A DNA stretch of 64,000 bases. It comes from Allomuricauda sp. NBRC 101325 (lineage in GTDB: Bacteria > Bacteroidota > Bacteroidia > Flavobacteriales > Flavobacteriaceae). Positions 35,803 to 44,839 of the stretch are shown here, piece by piece (within the stretch, counting starts at the first letter, position 1; each line of letters begins with the position of its first letter). The notes under the pieces are model-generated. The model saw only the letters and a list, made by a program, of their open reading frames with translations. It was not told the origin of the DNA and did not search any database. Position numbers and translations under genes: made by a program. The stretch is taken from positions 274,566-338,565 of the forward strand of contig NZ_BSQF01000003.1 of NCBI RefSeq assembly GCF_030268205.1. The letters run 5' to 3'.

Positions 35803-36252
35803 TTATATTCTAGGTAAAAAAGGGCCCAATCGTTGGTTGTATTTTCGTTGGAAGTATATAAAATAATTGTAGAGTTTATAGTTCACTTCATAGCCATAAT
35901 CAATATTCGGGTCGTAGTTGATTTGCATCTCATATAAATTTGGGTTGAATCGAATTGGATCCAATACCCTTTGGTTCCAATTGATGACCATAACGGCATT
36001 TCTGTTTTCCAAATAAGATTGGGAATAATACCCTTCGGGACGCGCAATAGAATTTAACCACGTGTAAAAACCTGGTTCTATGATAATGATTTCGTATTCG
36101 GTTTCTTCATTAGAGATTTCGACGGGCTCTTCATTATCAGAATTGAAAAGGGCTTTTTCATCAGCGGAAACGTTTACTGTTTCTTTTGGAGTAGCGCATG
36201 AAGTCAACAAAATCAATAAAATTCCTATAGCAGTTGCAATTTTCTTTTTCAT
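35803..36252 (-). CDS. DUF6146-like lipoprotein
   Basis: 149 residues from ATG 36252. Lipobox ILLTSCAT puts the lipid on Cys19. The body contains YEIIIIEPGFYTWLNSIARP and YYSQSYLENRNAVMVINWN, which I recognise as the small DUF6146 flavobacterial lipoprotein family; function unknown. An ATG 5 codons upstream is possible but weakens the signal. 33 bases upstream of the DUF6787 gene. Confidence 0.75.
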   Translation of the reverse strand: MKKKIATAIGILLILLTSCATPKETVNVSADEKALFNSDNEEPVEISNEETEYEIIIIEPGFYTWLNSIARPEGYYSQSYLENRNAVMVINWNQRVLDPIRFNPNLYEMQINYDPNIDYGYEVNYKLYNYFIYFQRKYNQRLGPFLPRI

Positions 36253-36261
36253 GTATTTAAG

Positions 36262-36297
36262 GTACAAAAAAAGCCATTTGATGCTTCAAATGGCTTT
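36262..36297 (-). terminator. Terminator of the DUF937 gene
   Basis: AAAGCCATTTG (36270-36280), 6-nt loop, CAAATGGCTTT (36287-36297), with a T-run on the minus strand (complement of 36266-36272). It lies just upstream of the DUF6146 start. Confidence 0.8.
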
Positions 36298-36320
36298 GTT
36301 AAACTATGTTTAAAGAAAAA

Positions 36321-36962
36321 TTACTTTCCAAAAAGACCGCCAAGCATACCCCCAAGGCCACTATTATTCTTTCCTCCACTATTTAAGACCATACCTGCCA
36401 AATCGTCAATAACGCTACCATCACCATCACTGTCCAAAAACGATTCAACCAGCGATTGTTGTTTTGCGGCAGCCTTATCTCCACCCAAAAGCCCACCCAA
36501 TAGACCATTCAATCCGTCGGGTGTATTAACCGATTGTTGTTTTGTTTGTTTGCCCAAATATCCCAAAAGGATAGGAGCAGCAATTTTGAGGATTTGAGCT
36601 ATGGTTCCTGCATCGATTCCAGATTTACTACTGAGCGCATTTTCTACCTGAGGTTGTTTAGCTCCAAGGATATGGCCTAAAATTCCAGCACCATCATCCA
36701 TTACATTTTGATCCACACCACCACCGAACAATCCACCAAGATCGTCCAAAATTCCACCATCATGTTTAGATGAAAGTGCATTCATTAATCCTTGTGCACC
36801 TCCAGGAGTTGATGTATTTTTTTTCATGGCGCCCATCAATAAGGGCATGGCCATACTCAATACATCGGCGGTTTTTTTCTCGTCTTGTCCTGTTTGACCA
36901 GCTACTCCGCTTACCAATTGTTGCCCCATTGGGCTATTCAATAAATCTAATAATCCTGACAT
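36321..36962 (-). CDS. DUF937 protein
   Basis: 213 residues, glycine/leucine-rich with GLLGGLLGGDK, GLGGMLGGLFGK and QILKIAAPILLGYLGKQTK, typical DUF937. An Asp-rich DSDGDGSVIDDL near 178-190 could be a Ca-binding-like loop. No signal peptide. Function unknown; single-gene transcript with its own terminator. Confidence 0.88.
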   Translation of the reverse strand: MSGLLDLLNSPMGQQLVSGVAGQTGQDEKKTADVLSMAMPLLMGAMKKNTSTPGGAQGLMNALSSKHDGGILDDLGGLFGGGVDQNVMDDGAGILGHILGAKQPQVENALSSKSGIDAGTIAQILKIAAPILLGYLGKQTKQQSVNTPDGLNGLLGGLLGGDKAAAKQQSLVESFLDSDGDGSVIDDLAGMVLNSGGKNNSGLGGMLGGLFGK

Positions 36963-37038
36963 TTTTTTTCAGTTAAGGTTAGAGGGTCAAGGTACGAAAA
37001 AGTGGAATTTAAAACCATTAAAACCCTTCTATAATGGG

Positions 37039-37992
37039 CTATTTTAGTAATTTAATAACCTTGTTTGCGAGTTCAATGCCAATTCGTTCCTGAGCTTCTT
37101 TTGTCGAAGCCCCAATATGTGGAGACAAGGATATTTTTGGATTCATCAAGATTTGAATTTCTGGAGTGGGTTCTGATTCGAACACATCCAATCCTGCAAA
37201 AGCGAGATGGTCGGAATCCAAGGCTTCCACCAAGGCAACTTCGTCCAAAACCCCACCACGTGAGGTGTTGATGATTCCTGCCCCTGTTTTCATCAATTCA
37301 AACTCATTTTTGCCCAGAACATACTTTTCTTGAGCAGGTACATGAATGGTAACAAAATCAGCTTCTTTTAAAACCGTTTCCAATTCCGAAACTTGCAATT
37401 CAAAACGTATGGATTGTCCATCAAAAAAAGGAACCTCTAAAGTAATGTCGGAAACATGATGATCTGTAAAAATAACTTTCATCCCTAGTGCGTAGGCCAT
37501 TTTGGCTACAGCTTGACCAATGCGACCAAATCCTATAATCCCTAGTGTTTTTCCTCTAAGTTCAGTACCACCTGCATAGCTTTTTTTCAAAGCTTTGAAT
37601 TGACTATCGCCATCCAAGGGCATATTTCGGTTGGCATCGTGCAAAAATCTGGCGGCTCCGAAAAGGTGCGCAAAAACAAATTCTGCAACAGAATCTACTG
37701 ATGCTTCTGGGGTATTAAAAATATGAATACCTTTTGATTGGGCGTAATCTACATCAATATTGTCCATTCCAACCCCGCCGCGGCCAATCAATTTTAAATT
37801 TGGGCATGCGTCTATGATTTCTTTGGAAACTTCCGTAGCACTGCGTACCAAAAGTCCCTCAATATTGTTTTTGTTGATATAATTAGCGAGCTGTTCCTGG
37901 GCAACACGGGTGTTTTTTACTTCGAAACCTGCTTTTACAAGCAAATCTATTCCTGCTTGAGCAATTCCGTCGTTTGCCAGTATTACTTTCAT
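37039..37992 (-). CDS. serA: D-3-phosphoglycerate dehydrogenase
   Basis: First enzyme of serine synthesis: 3-phosphoglycerate to 3-phosphohydroxypyruvate, NAD-linked. 317 residues without an ACT regulatory tail, the short form. NAD site GIIGFGRIGQAVAK (about 152-165); catalytic Arg in INTSRGG, Glu in FESEPT, and His in SPHIGAST. Part of the serC-serA operon, but separated from serC by a small four-helix-bundle gene (27 bases before it). Confidence 0.9.
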   Translation of the reverse strand: MKVILANDGIAQAGIDLLVKAGFEVKNTRVAQEQLANYINKNNIEGLLVRSATEVSKEIIDACPNLKLIGRGGVGMDNIDVDYAQSKGIHIFNTPEASVDSVAEFVFAHLFGAARFLHDANRNMPLDGDSQFKALKKSYAGGTELRGKTLGIIGFGRIGQAVAKMAYALGMKVIFTDHHVSDITLEVPFFDGQSIRFELQVSELETVLKEADFVTIHVPAQEKYVLGKNEFELMKTGAGIINTSRGGVLDEVALVEALDSDHLAFAGLDVFESEPTPEIQILMNPKISLSPHIGASTKEAQERIGIELANKVIKLLK

Positions 37993-38018
37993 AAATGTTT
38001 AGTTATCAGTTTTAAATT

Positions 38019-38354
38019 TTATATGCTTTCCTGACTGGTTTTAACGATTTTGGTCAGAATTTTGATGATTTGTTCAATTTCGTCTAAATAGGTGTTGAGC
38101 TCTAAATCAGTTATACTTCCCTCTTTGATTAATCTTAACCAATAGCAAGTTTCCCTTGCTTCTTTTGAGGCAATGGCTATTTTGGAAGTAAAGTCTATCT
38201 TGGATTGACCTGCACTAGCTTCAGCAACATTGGCACCAATGCTTGTTGCGGAACGTAGTAGTTGATTGGCGAAAATATATTCATTGTTCTCTTTCAAGTT
38301 TTTGACCAACTTGATTATCAATAGCGAAAACTCAAAACTTCTTTCTTCGATCAA
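38019..38354 (-). CDS. Four-helix-bundle (23S intervening-protein family) protein
   Basis: 111 residues with the family's LRSATSIGANVAEASAGQSKIDF and ASKEARETCYWLRLI. It opens on TTG at 38354 (MIEERSFEF), with a stop codon two codons before, so no ATG is available. These small proteins occur in many places in Bacteroidota genomes; function unknown. It is wedged between serC and serA in the same direction (36 bases after serC stop, 27 before serA). Confidence 0.85.
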   Translation of the reverse strand: MIEERSFEFSLLIIKLVKNLKENNEYIFANQLLRSATSIGANVAEASAGQSKIDFTSKIAIASKEARETCYWLRLIKEGSITDLELNTYLDEIEQIIKILTKIVKTSQESI

Positions 38355-38390
38355 TACTCAACACTTAAAATTGAACTTTTAGAAATTAAA

Positions 38391-39455
38391 TTATCCTTTC
38401 TTTTCCAATTCACTCATAATGTCCACCAATACACCAACACTTTCCATAGGTAGTGCGTTGTACATGGAGGCTCTATATCCACCTACTGATCTGTGACCAT
38501 TGATGCCGCTGATTCCAGCTTCTTTGCACATGGCATCGAAAACATCTTTTAGTTCATCATCGGTAATGTTGAATGTGGCATTCATGATGGAACGGTCCTC
38601 TTTGGCTGCAAATCCCGCGAAAACTGGGTTAAGTTCTATTTCCGAATAAATAAGATTGGCTTTACGCTCGTTGATTTCTTCGATGGCAGCGATACCTCCC
38701 AAATCTTTCAACCACTGCATGGTCAACATGGAAACATACACCGCAAAAACAGGAGGAGTGTTGAACATGCTTTCCTTGCTCACATGTACCGAATAATCGA
38801 GCATGGAAGGAATTTTACGGGAAACTTTCCCCAACATATCTTCTTTAATCACCACCAAGGTAGCTCCTGCTGGTCCCATATTTTTTTGTGCACCAGCATA
38901 GATCAAATCAAATTTGGAGAAATCCAATTGTCTTGAAAAAATATCGGAACTCATATCACAGACCAAGGGCACATCCGTTTCAGGAAACTCCTTTATTTGA
39001 GTACCATAAATCGTATTGTTAGAGGTAAGGTGCAAATAATCCAAATCGGACGGAATGCTATATCCCTTTGGGATATATTTAAAATTATCTTCCTGGGAAG
39101 AGGCAACTTCCACAACCTCTCCGAACAAGCGAGCTTCCTTAATTGCTTTTTGGCTCCATGTTCCCGTGTTCACATAGCCTGCTTTTTTGTCCAGCAAATT
39201 AAAAGCGGTCATTAAAAATTGCATGCTTGCACCACCTTGAAGGAAAACGGCTTGATACCCTTTGCCCTCCAATCCTAAAAGTTCCAAAGCCAAGGAACGG
39301 GCCTTATCCATAATGGCCACAAACTCTTTGCTGCGGTGGGAAATTTCTATAAGTGAAAGTCCAATGCCATCGAGTTCTACGACAGCTTCGGAGGCCTTTT
39401 GCAATACCTCTTTAGGTAAAATACAAGGGCCAGCGCTAAAATTGTGCATTTTCAT
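38391..39455 (-). CDS. serC: Phosphoserine aminotransferase
   Basis: Second step of serine synthesis and a step of pyridoxal phosphate synthesis; PLP enzyme. 354 residues starting MHNFSAGPCILP-type, with the PLP Lys in YAGAQKNMGPAG near 190, FLQGGASMQF, and a C-terminal INGHRSVGGYRASMYN. Upstream of the four-helix-bundle gene and serA, so serine synthesis genes are together. Confidence 0.96.
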   Translation of the reverse strand: MKMHNFSAGPCILPKEVLQKASEAVVELDGIGLSLIEISHRSKEFVAIMDKARSLALELLGLEGKGYQAVFLQGGASMQFLMTAFNLLDKKAGYVNTGTWSQKAIKEARLFGEVVEVASSQEDNFKYIPKGYSIPSDLDYLHLTSNNTIYGTQIKEFPETDVPLVCDMSSDIFSRQLDFSKFDLIYAGAQKNMGPAGATLVVIKEDMLGKVSRKIPSMLDYSVHVSKESMFNTPPVFAVYVSMLTMQWLKDLGGIAAIEEINERKANLIYSEIELNPVFAGFAAKEDRSIMNATFNITDDELKDVFDAMCKEAGISGINGHRSVGGYRASMYNALPMESVGVLVDIMSELEKKG

Positions 39456-39526
39456 AGTGATGATTTGAAAGGTAAAGGTCTAAAAATTTATTGGATGAAA
39501 AAACGAATCTTGGTCAATGAATATAT

Positions 39527-40543
39527 TTATAATTGAAGCAGAAATTCTAGGGTGTCAACACCATCAGCATAGTCGTTTAATTTGGGTTTTTGGGTAGCCC
39601 CGAAAGGAACATCTCCCTTAGCTGAAACCACACATTGAATTTGTTCATCCATTGTTTTAAGTTGCTCTCGTAAAACCGATTCATCTTCATAATAGGTGTA
39701 AAATAAAGCCGAAATAGGAGAGGAGAGGCTCTCATCTTCCTTGAGCACCAAAAATCCATTATCCAAAATTTTGAATTCACTCATCAGATATACCGCTTTG
39801 TTGTAATCGTAGTTGTTGGCGTATTTGTGTTCGTTGATGATATCCTTGAATTCAAAAATGGCATTGAAGAACGGCTCAAAATCATAATCCTTGGGCACAA
39901 AAATCTTGGATACATTTCGGCAACCCAGTCCGTAATAGCGGAAAATGTCTTCCCCTAAAGCCAATAGTTCCTCATAGGTTTCATTGCCTGTTAAGATGGC
40001 CACCGAATTCCTGTTTTTACGGATGATGTTCGGTTTCTTCCCAAAATAATATTCAAAATAACGACTGGTATTGTTGCTTCCAGTCGCGATTACGGCATCA
40101 AAATCTTCCATTTTGCCTTCCACAAAGTTGATATAACCCTTTAATTCAGGTTCTTGTTCAATTAAAACGTTGGTGAGAAAAGGAAGCAAAATTTTATCAT
40201 TGGAAGATAATTTGGCCAACACCTTATTTCCTGATAATAAAACACAGATAAAGTCATGAAAACCGACTAAAGGAATGTTTCCGGCCATTATAATTCCAAT
40301 GGTTTTAGGGGTTGCCACGGGTTGAATTTCATATTGGGACAACCATTCAGACAGGTTTTCTTCGGTCAAGGCATCTCCCCATTGTTGCAGCGAAAACAAG
40401 ATGTTTTCCCTTGTAAACCAGCCGTTATGCTGTTCGGCACTGTAGCTAGCTTGCAGCAATCCGTCATCAGGATTTCCGTTATCTGAGTCATAATTTTCAC
40501 AAAAAATCCTGAGATAATTTCCGAGTTTAACAAAAGCTGCCAT
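39527..40543 (-). CDS. LuxC-like acyl-CoA reductase
   Basis: 338 residues from ATG 40543 (MAAFVKLGNYL); ATG 40552 or 40564 are also in frame. NAD(P)-dependent reduction of acyl-CoA to aldehyde in the LuxC family. IIMAGNIPLVGFHDF is the nucleotide-binding start and YGLGCRNVSKIFVP holds the likely catalytic Cys. Flavobacteria usually carry it near serC and the ferredoxin; its purpose there is unclear to me. Upstream is the divergent ferredoxin. Confidence 0.88.
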   Translation of the reverse strand: MAAFVKLGNYLRIFCENYDSDNGNPDDGLLQASYSAEQHNGWFTRENILFSLQQWGDALTEENLSEWLSQYEIQPVATPKTIGIIMAGNIPLVGFHDFICVLLSGNKVLAKLSSNDKILLPFLTNVLIEQEPELKGYINFVEGKMEDFDAVIATGSNNTSRYFEYYFGKKPNIIRKNRNSVAILTGNETYEELLALGEDIFRYYGLGCRNVSKIFVPKDYDFEPFFNAIFEFKDIINEHKYANNYDYNKAVYLMSEFKILDNGFLVLKEDESLSSPISALFYTYYEDESVLREQLKTMDEQIQCVVSAKGDVPFGATQKPKLNDYADGVDTLEFLLQL

Positions 40544-40545
40544 GG

Positions 40546-40572
40546 TTTGCATATGCGACCTCATTATATTTG
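40546..40572 (+). promoter_or_regulatory. Predicted promoter of the ferredoxin gene
   Basis: TTTG at 40546-40549 and TATATTTG at 40565-40572, 15 bases between; the -7 box is perfect, the spacing short. It lies over the acyl-CoA reductase start, facing away. Confidence 0.45.
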
Positions 40573-40638
40573 TACACTAATTTAGTAGGGTTTATTTTTG
40601 TCAAAAGTAAGCATGCTGAAAAGAATCAGCTTAATTAA

Positions 40639-41001
<363 letters not shown>

Positions 41002-41024
41002 GGAATAAAAAACTTGTAATTTAG

Positions 41025-41051
41025 CCCCGAATTTAAGTTCGGGGTTTTTTT
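41025..41051 (+). terminator. Terminator of the ferredoxin gene
   Basis: CCCCGAA (41025-41031), loop TTTAAG, TTCGGGG (41038-41044), then seven T. The last T directly touches the ATG of the next small gene. Confidence 0.88.
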
Positions 41052-41180
41052 ATGCAAAAAGAAGAAAAAGAATATAGAGGTGTTTGGAAGCAGATTGGCT
41101 GCATCCTGTCTTTAGTGGCCATTTTTGGCATGATAGCCCTTATGATTATGGGGCTTTACTTATTGATTCAAGGGTATTAG
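41052..41180 (+). CDS. Small single-helix membrane protein, 42 residues
   Basis: ATG 41052 to TAG 41180. Begins MQKEEKEYRGVWKQIG and has one helix, ILSLVAIFGMIALMIMGLYL, then LIQGY. The ATG sits at the very end of the ferredoxin terminator's T-run, so it has neither a normal leader nor RBS, unless transcription comes from elsewhere. Positively and negatively charged head with a clean helix makes it look real; expression is unsure. Confidence 0.5.
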   Translation: MQKEEKEYRGVWKQIGCILSLVAIFGMIALMIMGLYLLIQGY

Positions 41181-41203
41181 CACCGAGTACCAAAACTTCA
41201 ACT

Positions 41204-41211
41204 TATATTTG
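41204..41211 (+). promoter_or_regulatory. -7 box of ychF
   Basis: TATATTTG, perfect match to TAnnTTTG, 25 bases before the ATG at 41237. Confidence 0.5.
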
Positions 41212-41236
41212 CACCCTCAAAACACAAATTTATTAG

Positions 41237-42331
41237 ATGAAAGCTGGTATTGTAGGATTGCCGAACGTAGGAAAATCAACATTGTTCAACTGTTTGTCCA
41301 ATGCAAAGGCACAAAGTGCCAACTTCCCTTTTTGTACCATTGAACCCAATATCGGTGTGGTAAATGTACCCGACACCCGTTTGCAAAAACTGGAAGAATT
41401 GGTGAATCCTGAAAGAGTGATTCCAGCTACCGTAGAGATTGTTGATATTGCCGGTTTGGTTAAAGGAGCAAGCAAAGGCGAGGGTCTTGGAAACCAGTTT
41501 TTGGGAAATATCCGTGAAACCGATGCCATTCTGCACGTATTGCGTTGTTTTGATAACGATAATGTAGTTCACGTTGATGGTTCCGTAGATCCTATCCGCG
41601 ATAAGGAAACCATTGATATGGAATTGCAGTTGAAAGATTTGGAAAGCGTGGACAAGAAACTTGAAAAAGTAAAACGTGCTGCCAAAACAGGAAACAAAGA
41701 AGCCCAAAAAGAAGAAGCTGTTTTGACCAAGCTCAAAAATGGTTTGGAAGCTGGAACTTCGGTTCGAGCCATTGAGCTTTCTGAAGATGAGCGTATCGAG
41801 TTCGTGAAACCCATGCAATTGATTACAGACAAACCCGTAATGTACGTTTGCAATGTGGACGAAGGTGCTGCGGTTGAGGGAAATGCTTATGTGGAAAAAG
41901 TAAAGGAAACCGTTGCCAACGAAAATGCAGAAGTTATCTTTTTAGCAGTGGGCACCGAAGCTGATATCACGGAATTGGAAACCTACGAAGAGCGTCAAAT
42001 GTTCTTGGAAGACCTTGGGCTTTCTGAACCAGGTTCAGCCAAATTGATTCGCGGGGCTTACAAATTATTGGATTTGGAAACGTATTTCACGGCAGGGGTA
42101 AAAGAGGTTCGTGCATGGACCATTCCAGTTGGCGCAACTGCACCGCAAGCTGCTGGGGTTATTCACACTGATTTCGAAAAAGGATTTATCCGTGCCGAAG
42201 TGATTGCTTATAACGACTACATTCAATACGGTAGTGAAGCCAAGGTAAAAGAGGCTGGCCGTATGCGTGTTGAGGGTAAGGAATATGTGGTAAAAGATGG
42301 TGACGTGATGCACTTTAGGTTCAACGTGTAA
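41237..42331 (+). CDS. ychF: Redox-regulated ATPase YchF
   Basis: Obg-family P-loop protein that prefers ATP and binds ribosomes. 364 residues. G1 GLPNVGKST (7-15), G3-like DIAGLVKGASKGEGLGNQFL, the altered G4 NVDE (VCNVDE) explaining ATP use, and a TGS-type C-terminal domain with GRMRVEGKEYVVKDGDV. Housekeeping; own -7 box upstream. Confidence 0.96.
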   Translation: MKAGIVGLPNVGKSTLFNCLSNAKAQSANFPFCTIEPNIGVVNVPDTRLQKLEELVNPERVIPATVEIVDIAGLVKGASKGEGLGNQFLGNIRETDAILHVLRCFDNDNVVHVDGSVDPIRDKETIDMELQLKDLESVDKKLEKVKRAAKTGNKEAQKEEAVLTKLKNGLEAGTSVRAIELSEDERIEFVKPMQLITDKPVMYVCNVDEGAAVEGNAYVEKVKETVANENAEVIFLAVGTEADITELETYEERQMFLEDLGLSEPGSAKLIRGAYKLLDLETYFTAGVKEVRAWTIPVGATAPQAAGVIHTDFEKGFIRAEVIAYNDYIQYGSEAKVKEAGRMRVEGKEYVVKDGDVMHFRFNV

Positions 42332-42398
42332 GGGTTGAACATTGTAATTCCAAATCATTTACTTTACTAAAATTATGCGGAGGGAGTAGTTTTACTTC

Positions 42399-43301
42399 AT
42401 GTCCAACAAAAGCTTAGGAATTTTTTACGGCATTCTGGGAGTAGTTTTATTCTCTTCTAAAGCTGTAATGGTGAAACTGGCGTATCAATATGAAGTGGAT
42501 ACGTTGGATTTACTGTTGTTCCGCATGCTGTTTTCGCTCCCATTTTACATTCTGATCTTATTTTTGATTCGTAAAAAGCAGCCTGCGATTAAAATTGAAG
42601 TCAAAGATTACGCTTGGTTGTTCGCTTTTGGATTCATTGGTTATTATTTAGCCAGTTATTTTGATTTTTTAGGACTGAACTACATCAAAGCGGGACTGGA
42701 ACGGATCATTCTGTTTGTGTATCCAACAATTGTGGTTTTTCTCTCGTGGATCATTTTCAAACAAAGGATTTCTAAAGTACAGTTTATAGCGATTCTCATT
42801 ACCTATTTGGGCGTACTCATTACATTTTGGGATGAATTGGATGTGGCTGGAAATCAAGTTTTATGGGGCGGATTTTTAGTATTGCTGAGTGCCATTACCT
42901 ATGCATCATATTTGGTGGGCAGTGGCTGGTTGATTCCTAAACTTGGAGTGCTTCGCTTTACCTGCTACGCCATGATTGTTTCTACCTTTTGCATCGTTTT
43001 GCATTATTTGGTTGATGGAAATTGGGGATTTATGGATTATCCTTGGCCTGTTTATGCCTACGGATTTGCCATGGCCATAATCGCCACACTAATTCCATCT
43101 TTTTTGGTGTCAGCTGCTATCGAACGCTTAGGAGCTTCTAATTTTTCAATATTAGGAAGTTTAGGGCCGATTTCCACTATCTTATTGGCATTCATTTTTT
43201 TAGATGAAAAATTGACCCTTTGGCAATTATTGGGAATGGCGGTTGTAATTTTTGGGGTCACATTTCTATCCATTCAAGGAAAGAAAAAAGTCATCAATTG
43301 A
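42399..43301 (+). CDS. EamA-family drug/metabolite transporter
   Basis: 300 residues, ten membrane helices in two EamA halves, e.g. GILGVVLFSSKAVMVKLAYQ and FGFIGYYLASYFDFLGLNYI (first half), SAITYASYLVGSG and LGSLGPISTILLAFIFLDEK (second half). The cargo is unknown. Inner membrane exporter-type protein, 67 bases after ychF in the same direction. Confidence 0.92.
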   Translation: MSNKSLGIFYGILGVVLFSSKAVMVKLAYQYEVDTLDLLLFRMLFSLPFYILILFLIRKKQPAIKIEVKDYAWLFAFGFIGYYLASYFDFLGLNYIKAGLERIILFVYPTIVVFLSWIIFKQRISKVQFIAILITYLGVLITFWDELDVAGNQVLWGGFLVLLSAITYASYLVGSGWLIPKLGVLRFTCYAMIVSTFCIVLHYLVDGNWGFMDYPWPVYAYGFAMAIIATLIPSFLVSAAIERLGASNFSILGSLGPISTILLAFIFLDEKLTLWQLLGMAVVIFGVTFLSIQGKKKVIN

Positions 43302-43374
43302 AATTAGGATTTCATCGAAAGTCATATTCCTTTCTATAAAATTTTTCTTTCTTTGTGGCTAAACTTAACCTTAC

Positions 43375-44718
43375 ATGAAACTAAACTTACTTTCAGTTTT
43401 TACCCTTATTTTTTTATTTATTTCTTGTTCAAGCTCAGATTCCTCAGAGGATACAGAGGATATAGTTGTTGAACTACCTACCCTAGCTACGGTCGAAATC
43501 TCAAACATTGAAGAAACTTCAGTAACGATCAGTAGCGCTGTAAGTAATAATGGAGGAGCAACCGTGACGGAAAAAGGAGTGGTTTGGGGTGCTAGCTCAA
43601 ATCCAACTACTTCGAACAACAAGGAGAATGCAGGTTCAGGTACTGGTGATTTTAATGTCACACTTACAAATTTGGAATCCAACACCACCTATTATGCCCG
43701 TTCATATGCAATTAACAGCAAGGGTACTGCATACGGCGCTCAAAAGCAGTTTACCACATTGGAACCTGAACCACAACAAAAAATTTATACAGGGGATTTG
43801 ATTTTAACCTCTCAACAAGAAGTGGATGATTTTGGTGCACAAAATTATACGGTGGTCAACGGAACTTTATCCATCAGTGACTCCAACGATCCTTCTACCA
43901 TTGTAGATTTATCGCCTTTGGAATCTCTAACTTCGATTAGCAATGATCTTATAATTCGAGGAAACTTGCTATTGACATCTATTGAAGGGCTAAACCAAAT
44001 AACTCAAATTGGTGGAGGTTTATCCATAAGCGCTAATTTTCAATTGGGAACCCTTGAAGTTTTTACTCAAATTGAAATTTTAAGTTTCCTATCAATAACC
44101 ACCAACCCACAATTGACCTCCTTTTCTGGATTACAAAATCTCTCCAGTGTGGCAGGAGATGTTTCAATTGAGACAAATTATAAATTGATTGACTTGTCTG
44201 GTTTGAATAGCTTAACGCAAATAATTAATGGAGACCTTACTGTTCGTTCAAACGATTTGCTCACAAATCTTGAAGGATTGAATAATTTAACCTCAATCGG
44301 TGGTGCCTTGAAAATAGAGACCAACGATTCCTTGATTGATTTTACAGGTTTGGATAATTTGCAATCTTTGGGAACTTCATCCATGGCTTTCACTTGGGGA
44401 GACCTAGAAATTGATGGTAACCTTAAATTAGGGGGTTTGGATGGGCTGGAGAGCTTAACCACCGCTTTGGACGGAAGTATAGAAATTACCAACAATCCAG
44501 TTTTGTTGAATTTAGATGGGCTTGCAAATTTGGAAAATATGGGTTCTCCAACCGTTTCAAATACTATTTATATAGGTATCCAGTATAATGATATGCTTTC
44601 CAATTTTTGTGGTTTGAAATTAGTTTTCGAAACGTATGGGAATTTAATAACCGATGAGATAATCGGAAATGCAACCGAATCTTTCAATCCATCAACTGGT
44701 TTTGATGATTGTCCATAA
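43375..44718 (+). CDS. Surface lipoprotein with FN3-like and leucine-rich (L-domain-like) repeats
   Basis: 447 residues. Lipobox FLFISCSSS (Cys18), then an Asp/Ser/Glu-rich linker, an FN3-like domain (about 38-125, with SNTTYYARSYAINSKGTAYG), and about eight L-domain-type leucine-rich turns (LTSIEGLNQITQIGGGLSI, LIDLSGLNSLTQII, LLTNLEGLNNLTSIGGALKI). The repeat pattern is like receptor L-domains, usually recognition surfaces. Ends with a Cys pair (NFCGL, DDCP) that may form a disulfide. Likely surface-exposed; binding partner unknown. Confidence 0.85.
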   Translation: MKLNLLSVFTLIFLFISCSSSDSSEDTEDIVVELPTLATVEISNIEETSVTISSAVSNNGGATVTEKGVVWGASSNPTTSNNKENAGSGTGDFNVTLTNLESNTTYYARSYAINSKGTAYGAQKQFTTLEPEPQQKIYTGDLILTSQQEVDDFGAQNYTVVNGTLSISDSNDPSTIVDLSPLESLTSISNDLIIRGNLLLTSIEGLNQITQIGGGLSISANFQLGTLEVFTQIEILSFLSITTNPQLTSFSGLQNLSSVAGDVSIETNYKLIDLSGLNSLTQIINGDLTVRSNDLLTNLEGLNNLTSIGGALKIETNDSLIDFTGLDNLQSLGTSSMAFTWGDLEIDGNLKLGGLDGLESLTTALDGSIEITNNPVLLNLDGLANLENMGSPTVSNTIYIGIQYNDMLSNFCGLKLVFETYGNLITDEIIGNATESFNPSTGFDDCP

Positions 44719-44766
44719 CACTATCTGATGATTTAAGTGAAAAAAGCACCCTATCAACAGCGTTTG

Positions 44767-44801
44767 TTGATTACTTTCTACTGTTCACCCTTTTATTTTT
44801 G
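44767..44801 (+). promoter_or_regulatory. Predicted promoter of parE
   Basis: TTG at 44767-44769 and TATTTTTG at 44794-44801 (24 bases between). Confidence 0.45.
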
Positions 44802-44839
44802 CCCCTAAATTTTAAATTGCATGGATTAACCCAAAACTT

